Part shown: one piece after another, positions 1 through 7,695 of the stretch
Position numbering within the stretch: position 1 is the stretch's first letter
How the letters are laid out: every line of letters begins with the position of its first letter
Assembly: GCA_029260765.1 (NCBI GenBank)
Contig: JAJDCP010000048.1
Location: 1-64,000 of the forward strand
Length of the DNA: 64,000 nucleotides
DNA from: Planctomycetota bacterium
Lineage (GTDB): Bacteria > Planctomycetota > J058 > JAJDCP01
Reading direction: 5' to 3'
Program-made: the position numbers and the translations under genes
The notes under the pieces: model-generated
Database searches by the model: none
Told to the model about the DNA's origin: nothing
What the model saw: the letters and a program-made list of their open reading frames with translations, nothing else

Positions 1-259
1 GAACCGGAACCGGAATCGGAATCGGAACCGGAATCGGAACCGGAACCGGAATCGGAATCGGAACCGGAATCGGAACCGGAACCGGAATCGGAATCGGAAC
101 CGGAACCGGAATCGGAATCGGAACCGGAACCGGAATCGGAATCGGAACCGGAATCGGAATCGGAACCGGAATCGGAATCGGAACCGGAATCGGAATCGGA
201 ACCGGAATCGGAATCGGAACCGGAATCGGAATCGGAACCCGAATCGGAACCGGAATCGG
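1..259. repeat. Hexanucleotide tandem repeat (GGAACC/GGAATC)n
   Basis: About 43 copies of a 6-bp unit alternating GGAACC and GGAATC run from the window edge to about 259, so the array may begin outside the window. The only clear deviation is one GGAACCC-type variant near 238. In frame 1 the plus strand stays open from base 1 to a TGA at 289-291 and would encode a Glu-Pro/Glu-Ser repeat tail. The opposite strand would encode Gly-Ser/Asp-Ser repeats. Whether it is coding cannot be settled because the left end is cut. Confidence 0.95.
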
Positions 260-271
260 TCGAAGCCGTCT

Positions 272-300
272 TCTGTAGCGGCGCTCTGTGAGCGCCGGAA
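272..300. repeat. Dispersed hairpin repeat, copy 1
   Basis: A 29-bp element whose core GGCGCTC-TGT-GAGCGCC is a perfect 7-bp stem with a 3-base loop. Its exact reverse complement occurs at 61926-61954, more than 61 kb away, so it belongs to an interspersed palindromic (REP-like) family. It starts 12 bp after the hexamer array. Confidence 0.85.
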
Positions 301-361
301 GGAGCTCTGGCGGAGGTTGAATCCTGAGGCTCTGGGTTCACCATACGGATCGATCATCGTT

Positions 362-378
362 GGCGCTCGCAGAGCGCC
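362..378. repeat. Dispersed hairpin repeat core, copy 2
   Basis: GGCGCTC-GCA-GAGCGCC has the same 7-bp stem as the elements at 272-300 and 61926-61954, with a different loop base. The flanks do not match the other copies. Together with 272-300 it forms a small cluster of hairpins downstream of the gene ending at 510, where it might also act in 3' end formation for that minus-strand gene. Confidence 0.65.
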
Positions 379-428
379 CTGGTGATAGATCGAGGCTACA
401 GGCGGTTCTCAGCAGTTCGAAGGCGTCG

Positions 429-455
429 ACCGAACCCGAACCCGAACCCGAGCCC
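429..455. repeat. Short hexamer repeat (CGAACC)n
   Basis: About four copies of CGAACC/CGAGCC, a second, unrelated-phase hexamer tract 170 bp from the main array. On the minus strand it would read as Gly-Ser repeats, but no convincing gene covers it. The rest of 260-509 holds only the two hairpins and no gene that I can support. Confidence 0.6.
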
Positions 456-509
456 GGCGGCCGTTGAACGAATTCGGAAGGCTGCGAGATCTTCGGGCGA
501 CCCGCCCCG

Positions 510-2087
510 TCACTCCTCCGGACACAGCAGCAGCAACATCGCACCCACCCCGTGGGAGACGTTGCTGGCCATCGGAACAGCGCGGTAATAGGCCCGGAAA
601 CCTGGGTGGGTGCCCGTGGACGTGTTCGGCAGCAGCGGGCGCCCCTGCTGCCATTGCAACAGCTGCCGCAGGCCTCTGCGGGCGCGGGCCGCCGCCGCCC
701 GTGCGGGCTCGGCCTCGAGCAGCCCGCGGGCCGCGCCGCGCTCCAGGGCGCTGGCGATCAATGCGCTGGCGCTGGTCTCCAGCGGATTGCCCGCGGGGTC
801 GCCGCCGAGGTCGCTGCGCCACAGACCGCTGGCGGCATCCTGCTGGGTGAGCAGGCCGGCGGCCAGACGCTGCAGGCCCTGGCGCAGCTCCTGACGAGCC
901 GGCCGGCGGCTGGACTCTGCATCCGCCAGCTGATCGACCAGGAACACCAGCGCCCAGGCGTTGCCTCGCGCCCAGAACATGTCCTCGACAGGTAGCAAGA
1001 GCTCGTGCCCGGCCAACTCGAAGGCCGCGTGGCGCAGCAGCCCGCTGCCGTCATCCTGCAGCGCCGCCAACATGCTGGTGCCGAGCAGCTCCGCTTGTTC
1101 CTGCGCCCACACAGCATCCCAACGGTTGAGGGGCAGGCCGTGCATCACCAGGCTGTCCACCCAGGCAGCCGGTGGCAGCCAACCAGCGAGCAGCAGGCCG
1201 GCATGGCTGTATGTACCCCGCGAGGTGCGTGGAGCATCGCGGCGCAGATAGCTCTCCAGGCGCCCGAGCAGCAGGCTGTCGGCGGGGCGGCGGTAGCTGG
1301 GCGGCAGCTCGAGCACAGCCAGAAAGGGCGCACCGGCGTCGGCCCAGAGGGGCTCGCTCAGCGCCTGCTCGCAGTGCGCATCGATCCAGGCACGGGTGTA
1401 ACTGAAGGCCAGGCTGTCCCCCGTGGCGCGGCCGTAGGCCTGCAGGCCTGTGACGGCCACCGCCTCCTCCCACGACCAGCGCAGTTGGGCCTGGGGGTGG
1501 ACCTCCATGAAGGTATGGGCGATGGCTCGGGCGAGCTCCCGGTCGGTGAGCGCGTCAGGCTCCGTCACAGCGTGTGCTGCATCGAGATCGAGTCCGGCGG
1601 GCAGCAGGTTTTCCTGATAGCGTTGGGCATAGCGGCCTTCGGGATTCCACCACGCCAGGCCGCCCCAGACCAGCAGCAAAGGCAGGCTGGCGGCCATGAG
1701 CGGTTTTCTTGCGAGCGGCTTGCCCTCGGCACGAGCCGGAGGCAGCAGCTGCCAGGCCAGCAGCCCGGCCACTCCGCAGGCGATGGCTGCCCAGCCGCCG
1801 AGCGCGCGTACGACGGGCACGAACATGCCGAGCAGCAGGCCGTGCAGCAGCCCTTCTCCCAGTCCCCAGATTCCCCGTCGGCTGCGCGGCAGAGCGCCCG
1901 CGACTATCAGCCCGAGAGGCATCGCCAGCAGGCCCGCCAGCATCGCCAGCAGGCTGAAAAAGACTCCCCAGACAAGCAGAAATTGTGTCGTGTGCGTGGA
2001 CCCCACGGCGCTCAGCCAGGCGGCCGCAGCCGCCAGCCCCAGGCCAGCCAAGAGCGCGCGCAGCAACAGGTGGGCGCAAGCCCTCAA
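510..2087 (-). CDS. Membrane-anchored GH88/GH105-like glycoside hydrolase
   Basis: A 525-residue protein. Residues 1-160 are strongly hydrophobic with about five membrane segments. The rest looks like an (alpha/alpha)6-toroid of the unsaturated-glucuronyl/rhamnogalacturonyl hydrolase type (GH88/GH105, YteR-like). The family-like strings are FWARGNAWAL and, further on, ASGLWRSDLGG...NPLETSASALIASAL. I cannot assign the catalytic Asp with confidence. The start is TTG at 2087, overlapping the TGA of the upstream lipoprotein gene (2084-2086), which suggests translational coupling. A membrane domain fused to this catalytic fold is unusual; the usual enzymes are soluble and about 350-400 residues. 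Inferred role: trimming of oligosaccharides, with the neighbouring lipoprotein acting upstream. Confidence 0.65.
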   Translation of the reverse strand: MRACAHLLLRALLAGLGLAAAAAWLSAVGSTHTTQFLLVWGVFFSLLAMLAGLLAMPLGLIVAGALPRSRRGIWGLGEGLLHGLLLGMFVPVVRALGGWAAIACGVAGLLAWQLLPPARAEGKPLARKPLMAASLPLLLVWGGLAWWNPEGRYAQRYQENLLPAGLDLDAAHAVTEPDALTDRELARAIAHTFMEVHPQAQLRWSWEEAVAVTGLQAYGRATGDSLAFSYTRAWIDAHCEQALSEPLWADAGAPFLAVLELPPSYRRPADSLLLGRLESYLRRDAPRTSRGTYSHAGLLLAGWLPPAAWVDSLVMHGLPLNRWDAVWAQEQAELLGTSMLAALQDDGSGLLRHAAFELAGHELLLPVEDMFWARGNAWALVFLVDQLADAESSRRPARQELRQGLQRLAAGLLTQQDAASGLWRSDLGGDPAGNPLETSASALIASALERGAARGLLEAEPARAAAARARRGLRQLLQWQQGRPLLPNTSTGTHPGFRAYYRAVPMASNVSHGVGAMLLLLCPEE

Positions 2088-4189
2088 AGGCCATCACCGC
2101 TGCGGGTCTTGGTGCTGAGATCGTGGCTCAGGTTTGCGCCTTCGTAGTCGACGCTGAGCTGCGTGTCCCCCAGAGCCTGGGTCGCCCAGTCATTCTCGAA
2201 GCGTGGGTAGTTGCCCAGGTCGATGGTCTGCCCGTTCAGCTTGGCAGCGGCCGACCAGTCGACCTCGAGCAGTCCGAGGCCCGGAGCGTCATAGCTGACC
2301 GACAGGGTCTGGCCGAAGCCTCCCGAGCCCTCACCTGTGGCAGTGATCGAGGCACCCGTCAGGGCGGCGATGAAGTCGGCGAAGCTGCCGTCTTCGCTCA
2401 GGCAGCCCACCTGGCACAGCCAGATGTTGCGGTAGCCGTCGGCGATCAACTCGATGTCGGTGTGCGTGCCCTGCCCCTGCCAGCGCGTGGGCAGCGCCGA
2501 ATAGAGGCCGACGTAGCCTTCGCCCTTGCGGCCAAAGGTCCAGTCTCCCTGCTGCTGCACTTCATCAAAGCCCTGCTGCGGGAACCAGGCATGGGTCAGC
2601 GGAGGTATGGTCGCACGCAGCGCGGTGGGCGGGTTGTAGAGGATGGCCGCCACATCCTCTTGCTGGATGATATGGGGCAGGGAACCGCTACCGGTCCATT
2701 CGCCCGGGCCTTGCCGGCCGACCATGCCCGGCTGGGTGGTGAAGACCATCGCATCCATGTCGAGGGTCGCCTGCCAGGCGTGCTGCTGGAAGCCGACCTG
2801 GCCCTTGCGGTAGCGCTGCACGCTGGACAGCATCGCGTGCGGGTTCCTGAAAGTGTAGGTCTTCGCTGTGGACAGGACAGACCCTTCGGACAGGGGCGAG
2901 AGCGTGTTGCTCAGCGCCGCGAGTTGGCTGTCGGGCACCCAGCTCAGCAGCTGCAACGGCTGGAAGTACGGGTAGTGCCAGAGGTCCCAGGCGTTGCACA
3001 TGTCGCGCGTCAGCACGATCACGTCTGGGGCCATGTAGGCGCCCCGGGTCCACCAGGCGAGCCCGTCCTCGAGAGTCTGCATGCCGACACCCTGGGCGGC
3101 GGCCTCGGAGAAGCCCAGGCTCACCCTGGAGCGGTCGACGCTGTGGTCCGGGGCGTGCACGCCGAGACCGAGCAGCACGTGGGGAACCTTGTAGGTCGAG
3201 GTGGCGAAGCAGGTCGCCGAAGTCGAGTCGCGTCCACGCCAGTAGCCCCGGGTGCCGAACAGGATCTCGATGAAGTCGCCGAGCGACTGGCTGCGTCCGC
3301 TCCATTTGTGTTCTTCATAGACGCGCCCGGCGGTCACACCGAAGCTGCCGTTCTGGGTCAAGCGGGCCAGATCGAAGACCATCAGGTCGAGGACCATCGA
3401 GGCCTGCTCGCGCACTGCGGCGTCTGGGGCGAAGTCGACCAGGTTCAGCAGCGGTGCCAGGGTGTGGGGATAGTAGACGGGCGAATTCCACTCATTCAGA
3501 CCGAAGCGCATGCGCTCGTCGAGCCAACGCATGATCTTCGGCAACATCTTCGCCTGCATCTGGCTGCCGGTCAGACCGCTGTTTGAGAAGACCTCCTGTG
3601 GATACAGCTGCCCGGCCAGGTAGCCTCCGGCGCAGAACATGATGTAGTGGTTCTCCGACCAATAGACCATCTCGTCAGTGCCTGGTTCGTCGATCCACCA
3701 CTTGAATTCCAACAGCGAGTCGCGGGCCCGGTCGCGCGTGGCCGCGGGCAGCAGCGGGTGCTGCGCATGCTTGAGCATCAGGCGCAGCAGCGCGGTGGCC
3801 TTGAAGTCGGACGTGTCCTTGCGCAGGTCCATGAAGTCCATCATGTGCTCGAGCGGAGTGACATCGAGCGGACCCGTGTTCAGGTCGAGCCGGGCGATCT
3901 GCGTGTAGTAGCCTTCGGTGCCGGGAATGGCTCCCGAGACGGAACCGCTGAGGTAGGCTTGCCTGCGGGCTTCCATCGCGGCTTCGAGAGCGACGAAGTC
4001 TACTCCGCTCACCGGCGGCGCGGCGGTGTTGCCCGTATTGCCTGCCGGGGTATTGCCGGTCGCGGCGTTGCCGGAGTTGCCGCTGGCTGTGCCGGAGCCC
4101 GACGTGCCGGATGAGCCCGACGAACCTGCGCTGCAACCGAGACAAGCGAACAGTGCCACCAGCGTGCACGAAGTCAGAATGCGGAACAC
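2084..4189 (-). CDS. Large lipoprotein, predicted polysaccharide lyase/hydrolase-like
   Basis: A 701-residue protein. The GTG at 4189 is preferred over an upstream ATG because AAAGGA lies about 7 bases before it and the product then begins with a lipoprotein signal (VFRILTSCTLVALFACLGC, with candidate lipid Cys residues in LFAC or CLGC). A Ser/Gly/Thr/Asn-rich linker of about 50 residues follows. The central part is Trp/Tyr/His-rich and helical, with motifs such as WSENHYIMF and EWNSPVYYPHTLAPLLNLVDFA, reminiscent of alpha/alpha-toroid polysaccharide-active enzymes. The C-terminal part looks like beta sandwich. The exact family and substrate are not recognised. It forms an operon with the GH88/105-like gene by a 4-base overlap. 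Confidence 0.6.
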   Translation of the reverse strand: MFRILTSCTLVALFACLGCSAGSSGSSGTSGSGTASGNSGNAATGNTPAGNTGNTAAPPVSGVDFVALEAAMEARRQAYLSGSVSGAIPGTEGYYTQIARLDLNTGPLDVTPLEHMMDFMDLRKDTSDFKATALLRLMLKHAQHPLLPAATRDRARDSLLEFKWWIDEPGTDEMVYWSENHYIMFCAGGYLAGQLYPQEVFSNSGLTGSQMQAKMLPKIMRWLDERMRFGLNEWNSPVYYPHTLAPLLNLVDFAPDAAVREQASMVLDLMVFDLARLTQNGSFGVTAGRVYEEHKWSGRSQSLGDFIEILFGTRGYWRGRDSTSATCFATSTYKVPHVLLGLGVHAPDHSVDRSRVSLGFSEAAAQGVGMQTLEDGLAWWTRGAYMAPDVIVLTRDMCNAWDLWHYPYFQPLQLLSWVPDSQLAALSNTLSPLSEGSVLSTAKTYTFRNPHAMLSSVQRYRKGQVGFQQHAWQATLDMDAMVFTTQPGMVGRQGPGEWTGSGSLPHIIQQEDVAAILYNPPTALRATIPPLTHAWFPQQGFDEVQQQGDWTFGRKGEGYVGLYSALPTRWQGQGTHTDIELIADGYRNIWLCQVGCLSEDGSFADFIAALTGASITATGEGSGGFGQTLSVSYDAPGLGLLEVDWSAAAKLNGQTIDLGNYPRFENDWATQALGDTQLSVDYEGANLSHDLSTKTRSGDGL

Positions 4190-4204
4190 CTGCGCGTCCT
4201 TTCG

Positions 4205-4222
4205 CCGGCCCAAGACGGCCGG
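4205..4222 (-). promoter_or_regulatory. GC-rich hairpin in the 5' leader of the lipoprotein gene
   Basis: CCGGCC-CAAGAC-GGCCGG is a perfect 6-bp stem just upstream of the Shine-Dalgarno sequence at about 4198-4201, in the 121-bp gap after pstB. It could be the pstB terminator without a clear T-tract, or a leader structure affecting translation. Function is not established. Confidence 0.35.
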
Positions 4223-4310
4223 AAGCTGTGCCCGAAGATCGACTACTGTAGCGTCTCGCAACGAGCTGGGCAAGCTTTGGGCGGCGTTGCGGGAAGGGCT
4301 CGCGACAGCC

Positions 4311-5099
4311 CTATCCGCGGCTGCCTTGCAGGTAGGCCAGGGCATCCGGATCGCTGGCGGCCACGAACAGATCCTCGCTCGGACCGCTGGCGATCACGCG
4401 GCCTGCGCCATCCCGCAACCAGAAGACCACCAGCTCATCGGCGATGCGCCGCGCCTGGGCCAGGTTGTGGGTCGCGATCACCACGCTCACCCGGCCGCGC
4501 AGCGATGCTATGTGCTGCTCGACGACCGCGCTGGACAGAGGATCGAGCGCGCTGCAGGGCTCATCGAACAGAATCACCCGGGGTTGCAGGGCCAACGCTC
4601 GAGCGATACACAAACGTTGCTGTTGTCCGCCGGACAGGGAATGGGCGTTGCTCGCGAGCCGCGCGCGGACCTCCTCCCAGAGCCCCACCTCTGCGAGAGC
4701 CTGTTGCATGGCGCGCTCACAGGCAGCACGCCCCAGGCCGGCCTCGCGCAGCGGTAGATGGAAATTCCTCCGGATCGAAAAGGGAAAGGGATCGGGCTGT
4801 TGGCTGACCATCCCGACGCTGCGGCGCAAGGCCTGCACGTCGCAGTCGGGCGCGCGCAGGTCGCGGCCATCGACCCGCAGGCGGCCTGCAACTTCGCAGC
4901 CGGGCACCAGATCTGTCAGCCGGTTGAGGCAGCTGAGGAAGGTGCTCTTGCCGCAGCCAGAGGGGCCGACCAGCGCGGTGATGTGCCCACGCTGCAGGCG
5001 CAGGTTCACACCGGCCAGGGCCTGCTTCCCTCCATAGCTGACGTGCAAGTCGTCGACCTCCACGACGTGCTGTTTGAGCCCTACAACCGTGCGGGTCAT
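4311..5099 (-). CDS. pstB: Phosphate ABC transporter ATP-binding protein PstB
   Basis: A 262-residue ATPase of the high-affinity phosphate importer. It has Walker A GPSGCGKST, Q-loop region MVSQQPDPFPFSI, signature LSGGQQQR, Walker B VILFDEPCSALDP and the switch His in VVIATHNLAQA. QQPDPFP and DEPCSALDP are typical of PstB. The start is ATG 5099, overlapping the pstA stop by 4 bases (ATGA). The reading frame is open far upstream, but that part is shadow of pstA. It is the last gene of pstSCAB; no phoU follows within the window. Confidence 0.95.
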   Translation of the reverse strand: MTRTVVGLKQHVVEVDDLHVSYGGKQALAGVNLRLQRGHITALVGPSGCGKSTFLSCLNRLTDLVPGCEVAGRLRVDGRDLRAPDCDVQALRRSVGMVSQQPDPFPFSIRRNFHLPLREAGLGRAACERAMQQALAEVGLWEEVRARLASNAHSLSGGQQQRLCIARALALQPRVILFDEPCSALDPLSSAVVEQHIASLRGRVSVVIATHNLAQARRIADELVVFWLRDGAGRVIASGPSEDLFVAASDPDALAYLQGSRG

Positions 5100-5947
5100 C
5101 GCGAGCCTCCGGAGCGCGCCAGGGCGTGGGCCGTGCCATTGATCGCCAGTAGCAACAGCAGCAGCACGCAGGCGCTGGCGTGGGCGCGGTCCTCCCCTCC
5201 GGGGACGTGCAGCGCCAGATCGTAGATGTGTACCGACAGGCTTCGGCCCGCGTCGAACAAGGAGCGTGGCATCCGGCTGACGTAGCCGCTGGTGAAGATC
5301 AAAGCGGCGGTCTCCGCGAGCGCGCGGGCGCTCGCGAGCATCGTCCCGACCACTATGCTGCGCCGGGCGGCCGGCAGCACCACCGAGCGCAGGGTGGTGA
5401 TCCGGCTCAGACCCAGGGCGGCCGCCGCGCGGCGCTGACTGACGGGCACGGCCCGCAGGCCTGCGTAGCTGGTCTGCACAAGCAGAGGGAGCACCATGCA
5501 GGCCAGCGTCAGGCCCCCCGCCAGGATCGAGTAGCCCATACCCAACAGCCGACAGAAGACGACCATGCCGAACAGACCGAAGATGATCGAAGGGACGCTG
5601 GCGAGCAGGTCCAGGCTGCGCCGCACCAGCCGACGGAAGCTGCTGCCGTCGGGAGCCAGCTCGGACAGGTAGACGGCCGTGCCGATGCCGAGCGGTAGCG
5701 CCACGACCAGGCACACCAGCAGCAGCAACAGGGTGGCGACCAGCACGCCAGCCAGGCCACCGGCGCGTCCCGCATCTCGGCTGGGTTCGAGCAGCAGCGG
5801 CCAGCTCAGCAGCCTGGCTCCCCGGCCCAGTACATCGATCAGCAGCCAGCCGAACACCGCCACCACCGCCAGAGCCGCGCCCCAACAGGCGCCCCGCATC
5901 AGCTGCTCGCCGAAGCGCGTCGGTGTTCGCAGGCGGCTCTCAAGCAT
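5096..5947 (-). CDS. pstA: Phosphate ABC transporter permease PstA
   Basis: A 283-residue inner-membrane permease with about six hydrophobic segments. It has the binding-protein-dependent transport domain, including the PstA-like run SIIFGLFGMVVFCRLLGMGYSILAGG and the EAA-type loop near ALGLSRITTLRSVVLPAA that contacts PstB. The start ATG at 5947 lies inside pstC, with an 8-base overlap, and the stop overlaps pstB. The gene is therefore tightly coupled in the operon. Confidence 0.93.
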   Translation of the reverse strand: MLESRLRTPTRFGEQLMRGACWGAALAVVAVFGWLLIDVLGRGARLLSWPLLLEPSRDAGRAGGLAGVLVATLLLLLVCLVVALPLGIGTAVYLSELAPDGSSFRRLVRRSLDLLASVPSIIFGLFGMVVFCRLLGMGYSILAGGLTLACMVLPLLVQTSYAGLRAVPVSQRRAAAALGLSRITTLRSVVLPAARRSIVVGTMLASARALAETAALIFTSGYVSRMPRSLFDAGRSLSVHIYDLALHVPGGEDRAHASACVLLLLLLAINGTAHALARSGGSR

Positions 5948-6785
5948 CGGCAGGCCTCTTGCGCAACTCCAACAGGCCGAGACTGGCCGCGATCAACAGC
6001 AGCAAGAGCAGCCCGCTGGCGAACAACGCCGCCCGGTGTTCCTCGCCGGCATAGCCCATCTCGAGCGCGATGTTGGCGGTCACGGTGCGCACAGCATCGA
6101 AGGGACTTCCCGGCAGCTGCACGACATTCCCGCACACCATCAGCACCGCCATCGTTTCTCCCAGCGCCCGGGTCGTGGCAAGCACCAGGCCGCTGGCGAT
6201 GCCGGCGCGGGCCTGGGGCAGGATCACACCGCGCAGGCTGGCCCAAGGTCCCATGCCCAACGAGGCGGCGGCCCGTAGCTGCGCGCGCGGCACGTTGGCC
6301 AAGGCTGCGTCGGCCGTCAAGGCGATCGTGGGCAGCACCATCAGTGCGAGCACCAGGCTGCCCGCGAGCAGACTCTGGCCGGGAGGATGCAGGCGGTTGA
6401 TGCGCGGCACCAGCTCGACCAGTCCCCAGAATCCAAACAGCACCGAGGGCACCCCGGCCAGCAGCTCGAGCAGCCGTCGGAACGCGCCGGCCAGCCGCCG
6501 TGGGGCGTAGAAGCGCGCGAACAATGCCGCCAGCAGGCCGATCGGGGCCGCGACCGCCAGGGCGCCCGCAGAGACCAGCAGCGAACCAGCCAGCAATGGC
6601 AGCGTGCCGAACTGGGGGGAGGCGGCGCTCGGCTGCCAACGAGTATCGCTGAGCAGCCGCGTATCGAGGGCTGGCCAGGCCTCCACCAGGGTAAAGAGCA
6701 GCACGCCCAGCACCAGGCTGGCGGACACCAGGGCGCAGCCGCGCAGGCTCCAGACCAGCCAGCTCTCAGTGCGCGATGGGCACAA
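5940..6785 (-). CDS. pstC: Phosphate ABC transporter permease PstC
   Basis: A 281-residue inner-membrane permease, partner of PstA. Family features are SVLFGFWGLVELVPRIN and the EAA loop ASLGMGPWASLRGVILPQA. About six membrane segments are visible, with a periplasmic loop after the first (DTRLLSDTRWQPS). The start given is TTG 6785, which overlaps the pstS end by 20 bases and has GGAAGG about 8 bases upstream. A slightly internal start is possible. Confidence 0.92.
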   Translation of the reverse strand: MCPSRTESWLVWSLRGCALVSASLVLGVLLFTLVEAWPALDTRLLSDTRWQPSAASPQFGTLPLLAGSLLVSAGALAVAAPIGLLAALFARFYAPRRLAGAFRRLLELLAGVPSVLFGFWGLVELVPRINRLHPPGQSLLAGSLVLALMVLPTIALTADAALANVPRAQLRAAASLGMGPWASLRGVILPQARAGIASGLVLATTRALGETMAVLMVCGNVVQLPGSPFDAVRTVTANIALEMGYAGEEHRAALFASGLLLLLLIAASLGLLELRKRPADA

Positions 6786-7584
6786 AGGTCTGGCCTTCCA
6801 CCAAGTCTGCCACCGCAGCTGAGCGCGCGAACTCGAGAAACTCCCGGGCCAGGCCCTGGGGCGCGCCCGCCGTCAGCAGATACAGGCGCCGACAGATGGG
6901 AAAAAGCCCGCTGGCGACGGACTCGGAGCTGGGGGAAACCCCGCCCGCCGCCAGCAGCTTGATCGCAGCACCACGCTCCCGCTCAGCCACGGCGGCGCCG
7001 ATGGAGACGTAGGCGAGCGCCTGGGGATTGCCGGCCACGGTCTTGATGGTGTGTTGGTTGTCGCCGACGATCAGCGAGGCCTGTACCTCTTCAGCCTGCA
7101 GCCCAAAGTACTGCAAGAAGACCTCGAGGGTGCCGCGGCCGGCCGCCTTGTGGGTGACCACGATGGCCCCTGCTGTGCCGCCGACCTGTTGCCAGTCGCC
7201 GAGCTGGCCGCGATAGATCGCCGCCACCTGCTCGTCGTCGAGGCTGCTGACCGGATTCGAGGCGTGGACGATCAGGCAGACGCCGTCGAGGGCCAGCGGG
7301 TGGGTCATCAGGGTGCTCTCTTCGGGATGCAACGCGCGCGAGGCCATCGCGATATCGGCGTTGCCGACCAGCAGGTCGCGGATGCCCTGCGAAGAGCCCC
7401 CCGTCTGCACGTCGATGCGCACCTGGGGATGCAGCTGCTCGAAGCGTTGGGCGATCTCTGCGGCCAGCGGGGCCACCGTGCTCGAGCCCGTCAACAGTAG
7501 CGAGCCGCGCAGTCCGCCTTGATCACTTTCGGTGCTGCATCCGCAGACCGACACCGCTGCCAACAGAGCCAGGAGCCGGGTCAT
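6766..7584 (-). CDS. pstS: Phosphate-binding lipoprotein PstS
   Basis: A 272-residue periplasmic binding protein. The ATG at 7584 follows CGGAGATTCC and gives a lipoprotein signal (MTRLLALLAAVSVCGC). Phosphate-site signatures are LTGSSTVAPL, TGGSSQGIRDLLVGNADIAMASR and AAGRGTLEVF, all close to PBP-like PstS domains. First gene of pstSCAB. No convincing Pho box was found in the short upstream gap, which also contains the terminator hairpin of the acyl-CoA synthetase gene. Confidence 0.93.
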   Translation of the reverse strand: MTRLLALLAAVSVCGCSTESDQGGLRGSLLLTGSSTVAPLAAEIAQRFEQLHPQVRIDVQTGGSSQGIRDLLVGNADIAMASRALHPEESTLMTHPLALDGVCLIVHASNPVSSLDDEQVAAIYRGQLGDWQQVGGTAGAIVVTHKAAGRGTLEVFLQYFGLQAEEVQASLIVGDNQHTIKTVAGNPQALAYVSIGAAVAERERGAAIKLLAAGGVSPSSESVASGLFPICRRLYLLTAGAPQGLAREFLEFARSAAVADLVEGQTFVPIAH

Positions 7585-7647
7585 GGAATCTCCGGTGTGT
7601 GTCCTCCCCGAAAAACGGTCGCGCACGCTGCCTGGTTCCCACAATGC

Positions 7648-7675
7648 AAAACGGCGCCTGCAAAGGGCGCCGTTT
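7648..7675 (-). terminator. Hairpin terminator after the acyl-CoA synthetase gene
   Basis: AAACGGCGCC and GGCGCCGTTT form a perfect 10-bp stem around a short loop, 20 bp beyond the stop of the minus-strand gene ending at 7696. On the minus strand the 3' arm ends GTTTT, a weak U-tract. It separates the acyl-CoA synthetase from pstS. Confidence 0.75.
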
Positions 7676-7695
7676 CTGCGGTATGCGAACCGGAC

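Noticed and set aside
1005..3586. Two long plus-strand frames (1005-2147 and 1985-3586)
   Set aside because: They lie opposite the GH88-like and lipoprotein genes, have no good ribosome sites and contain low-complexity Arg/Gly/Gln-rich products.
5100..5885. N-terminal extension of pstB frame up to 5885
   Set aside because: Overlaps pstA and has an Arg/Gly-rich product; the ATG at 5099 with the ATGA overlap starts the conserved ABC domain.
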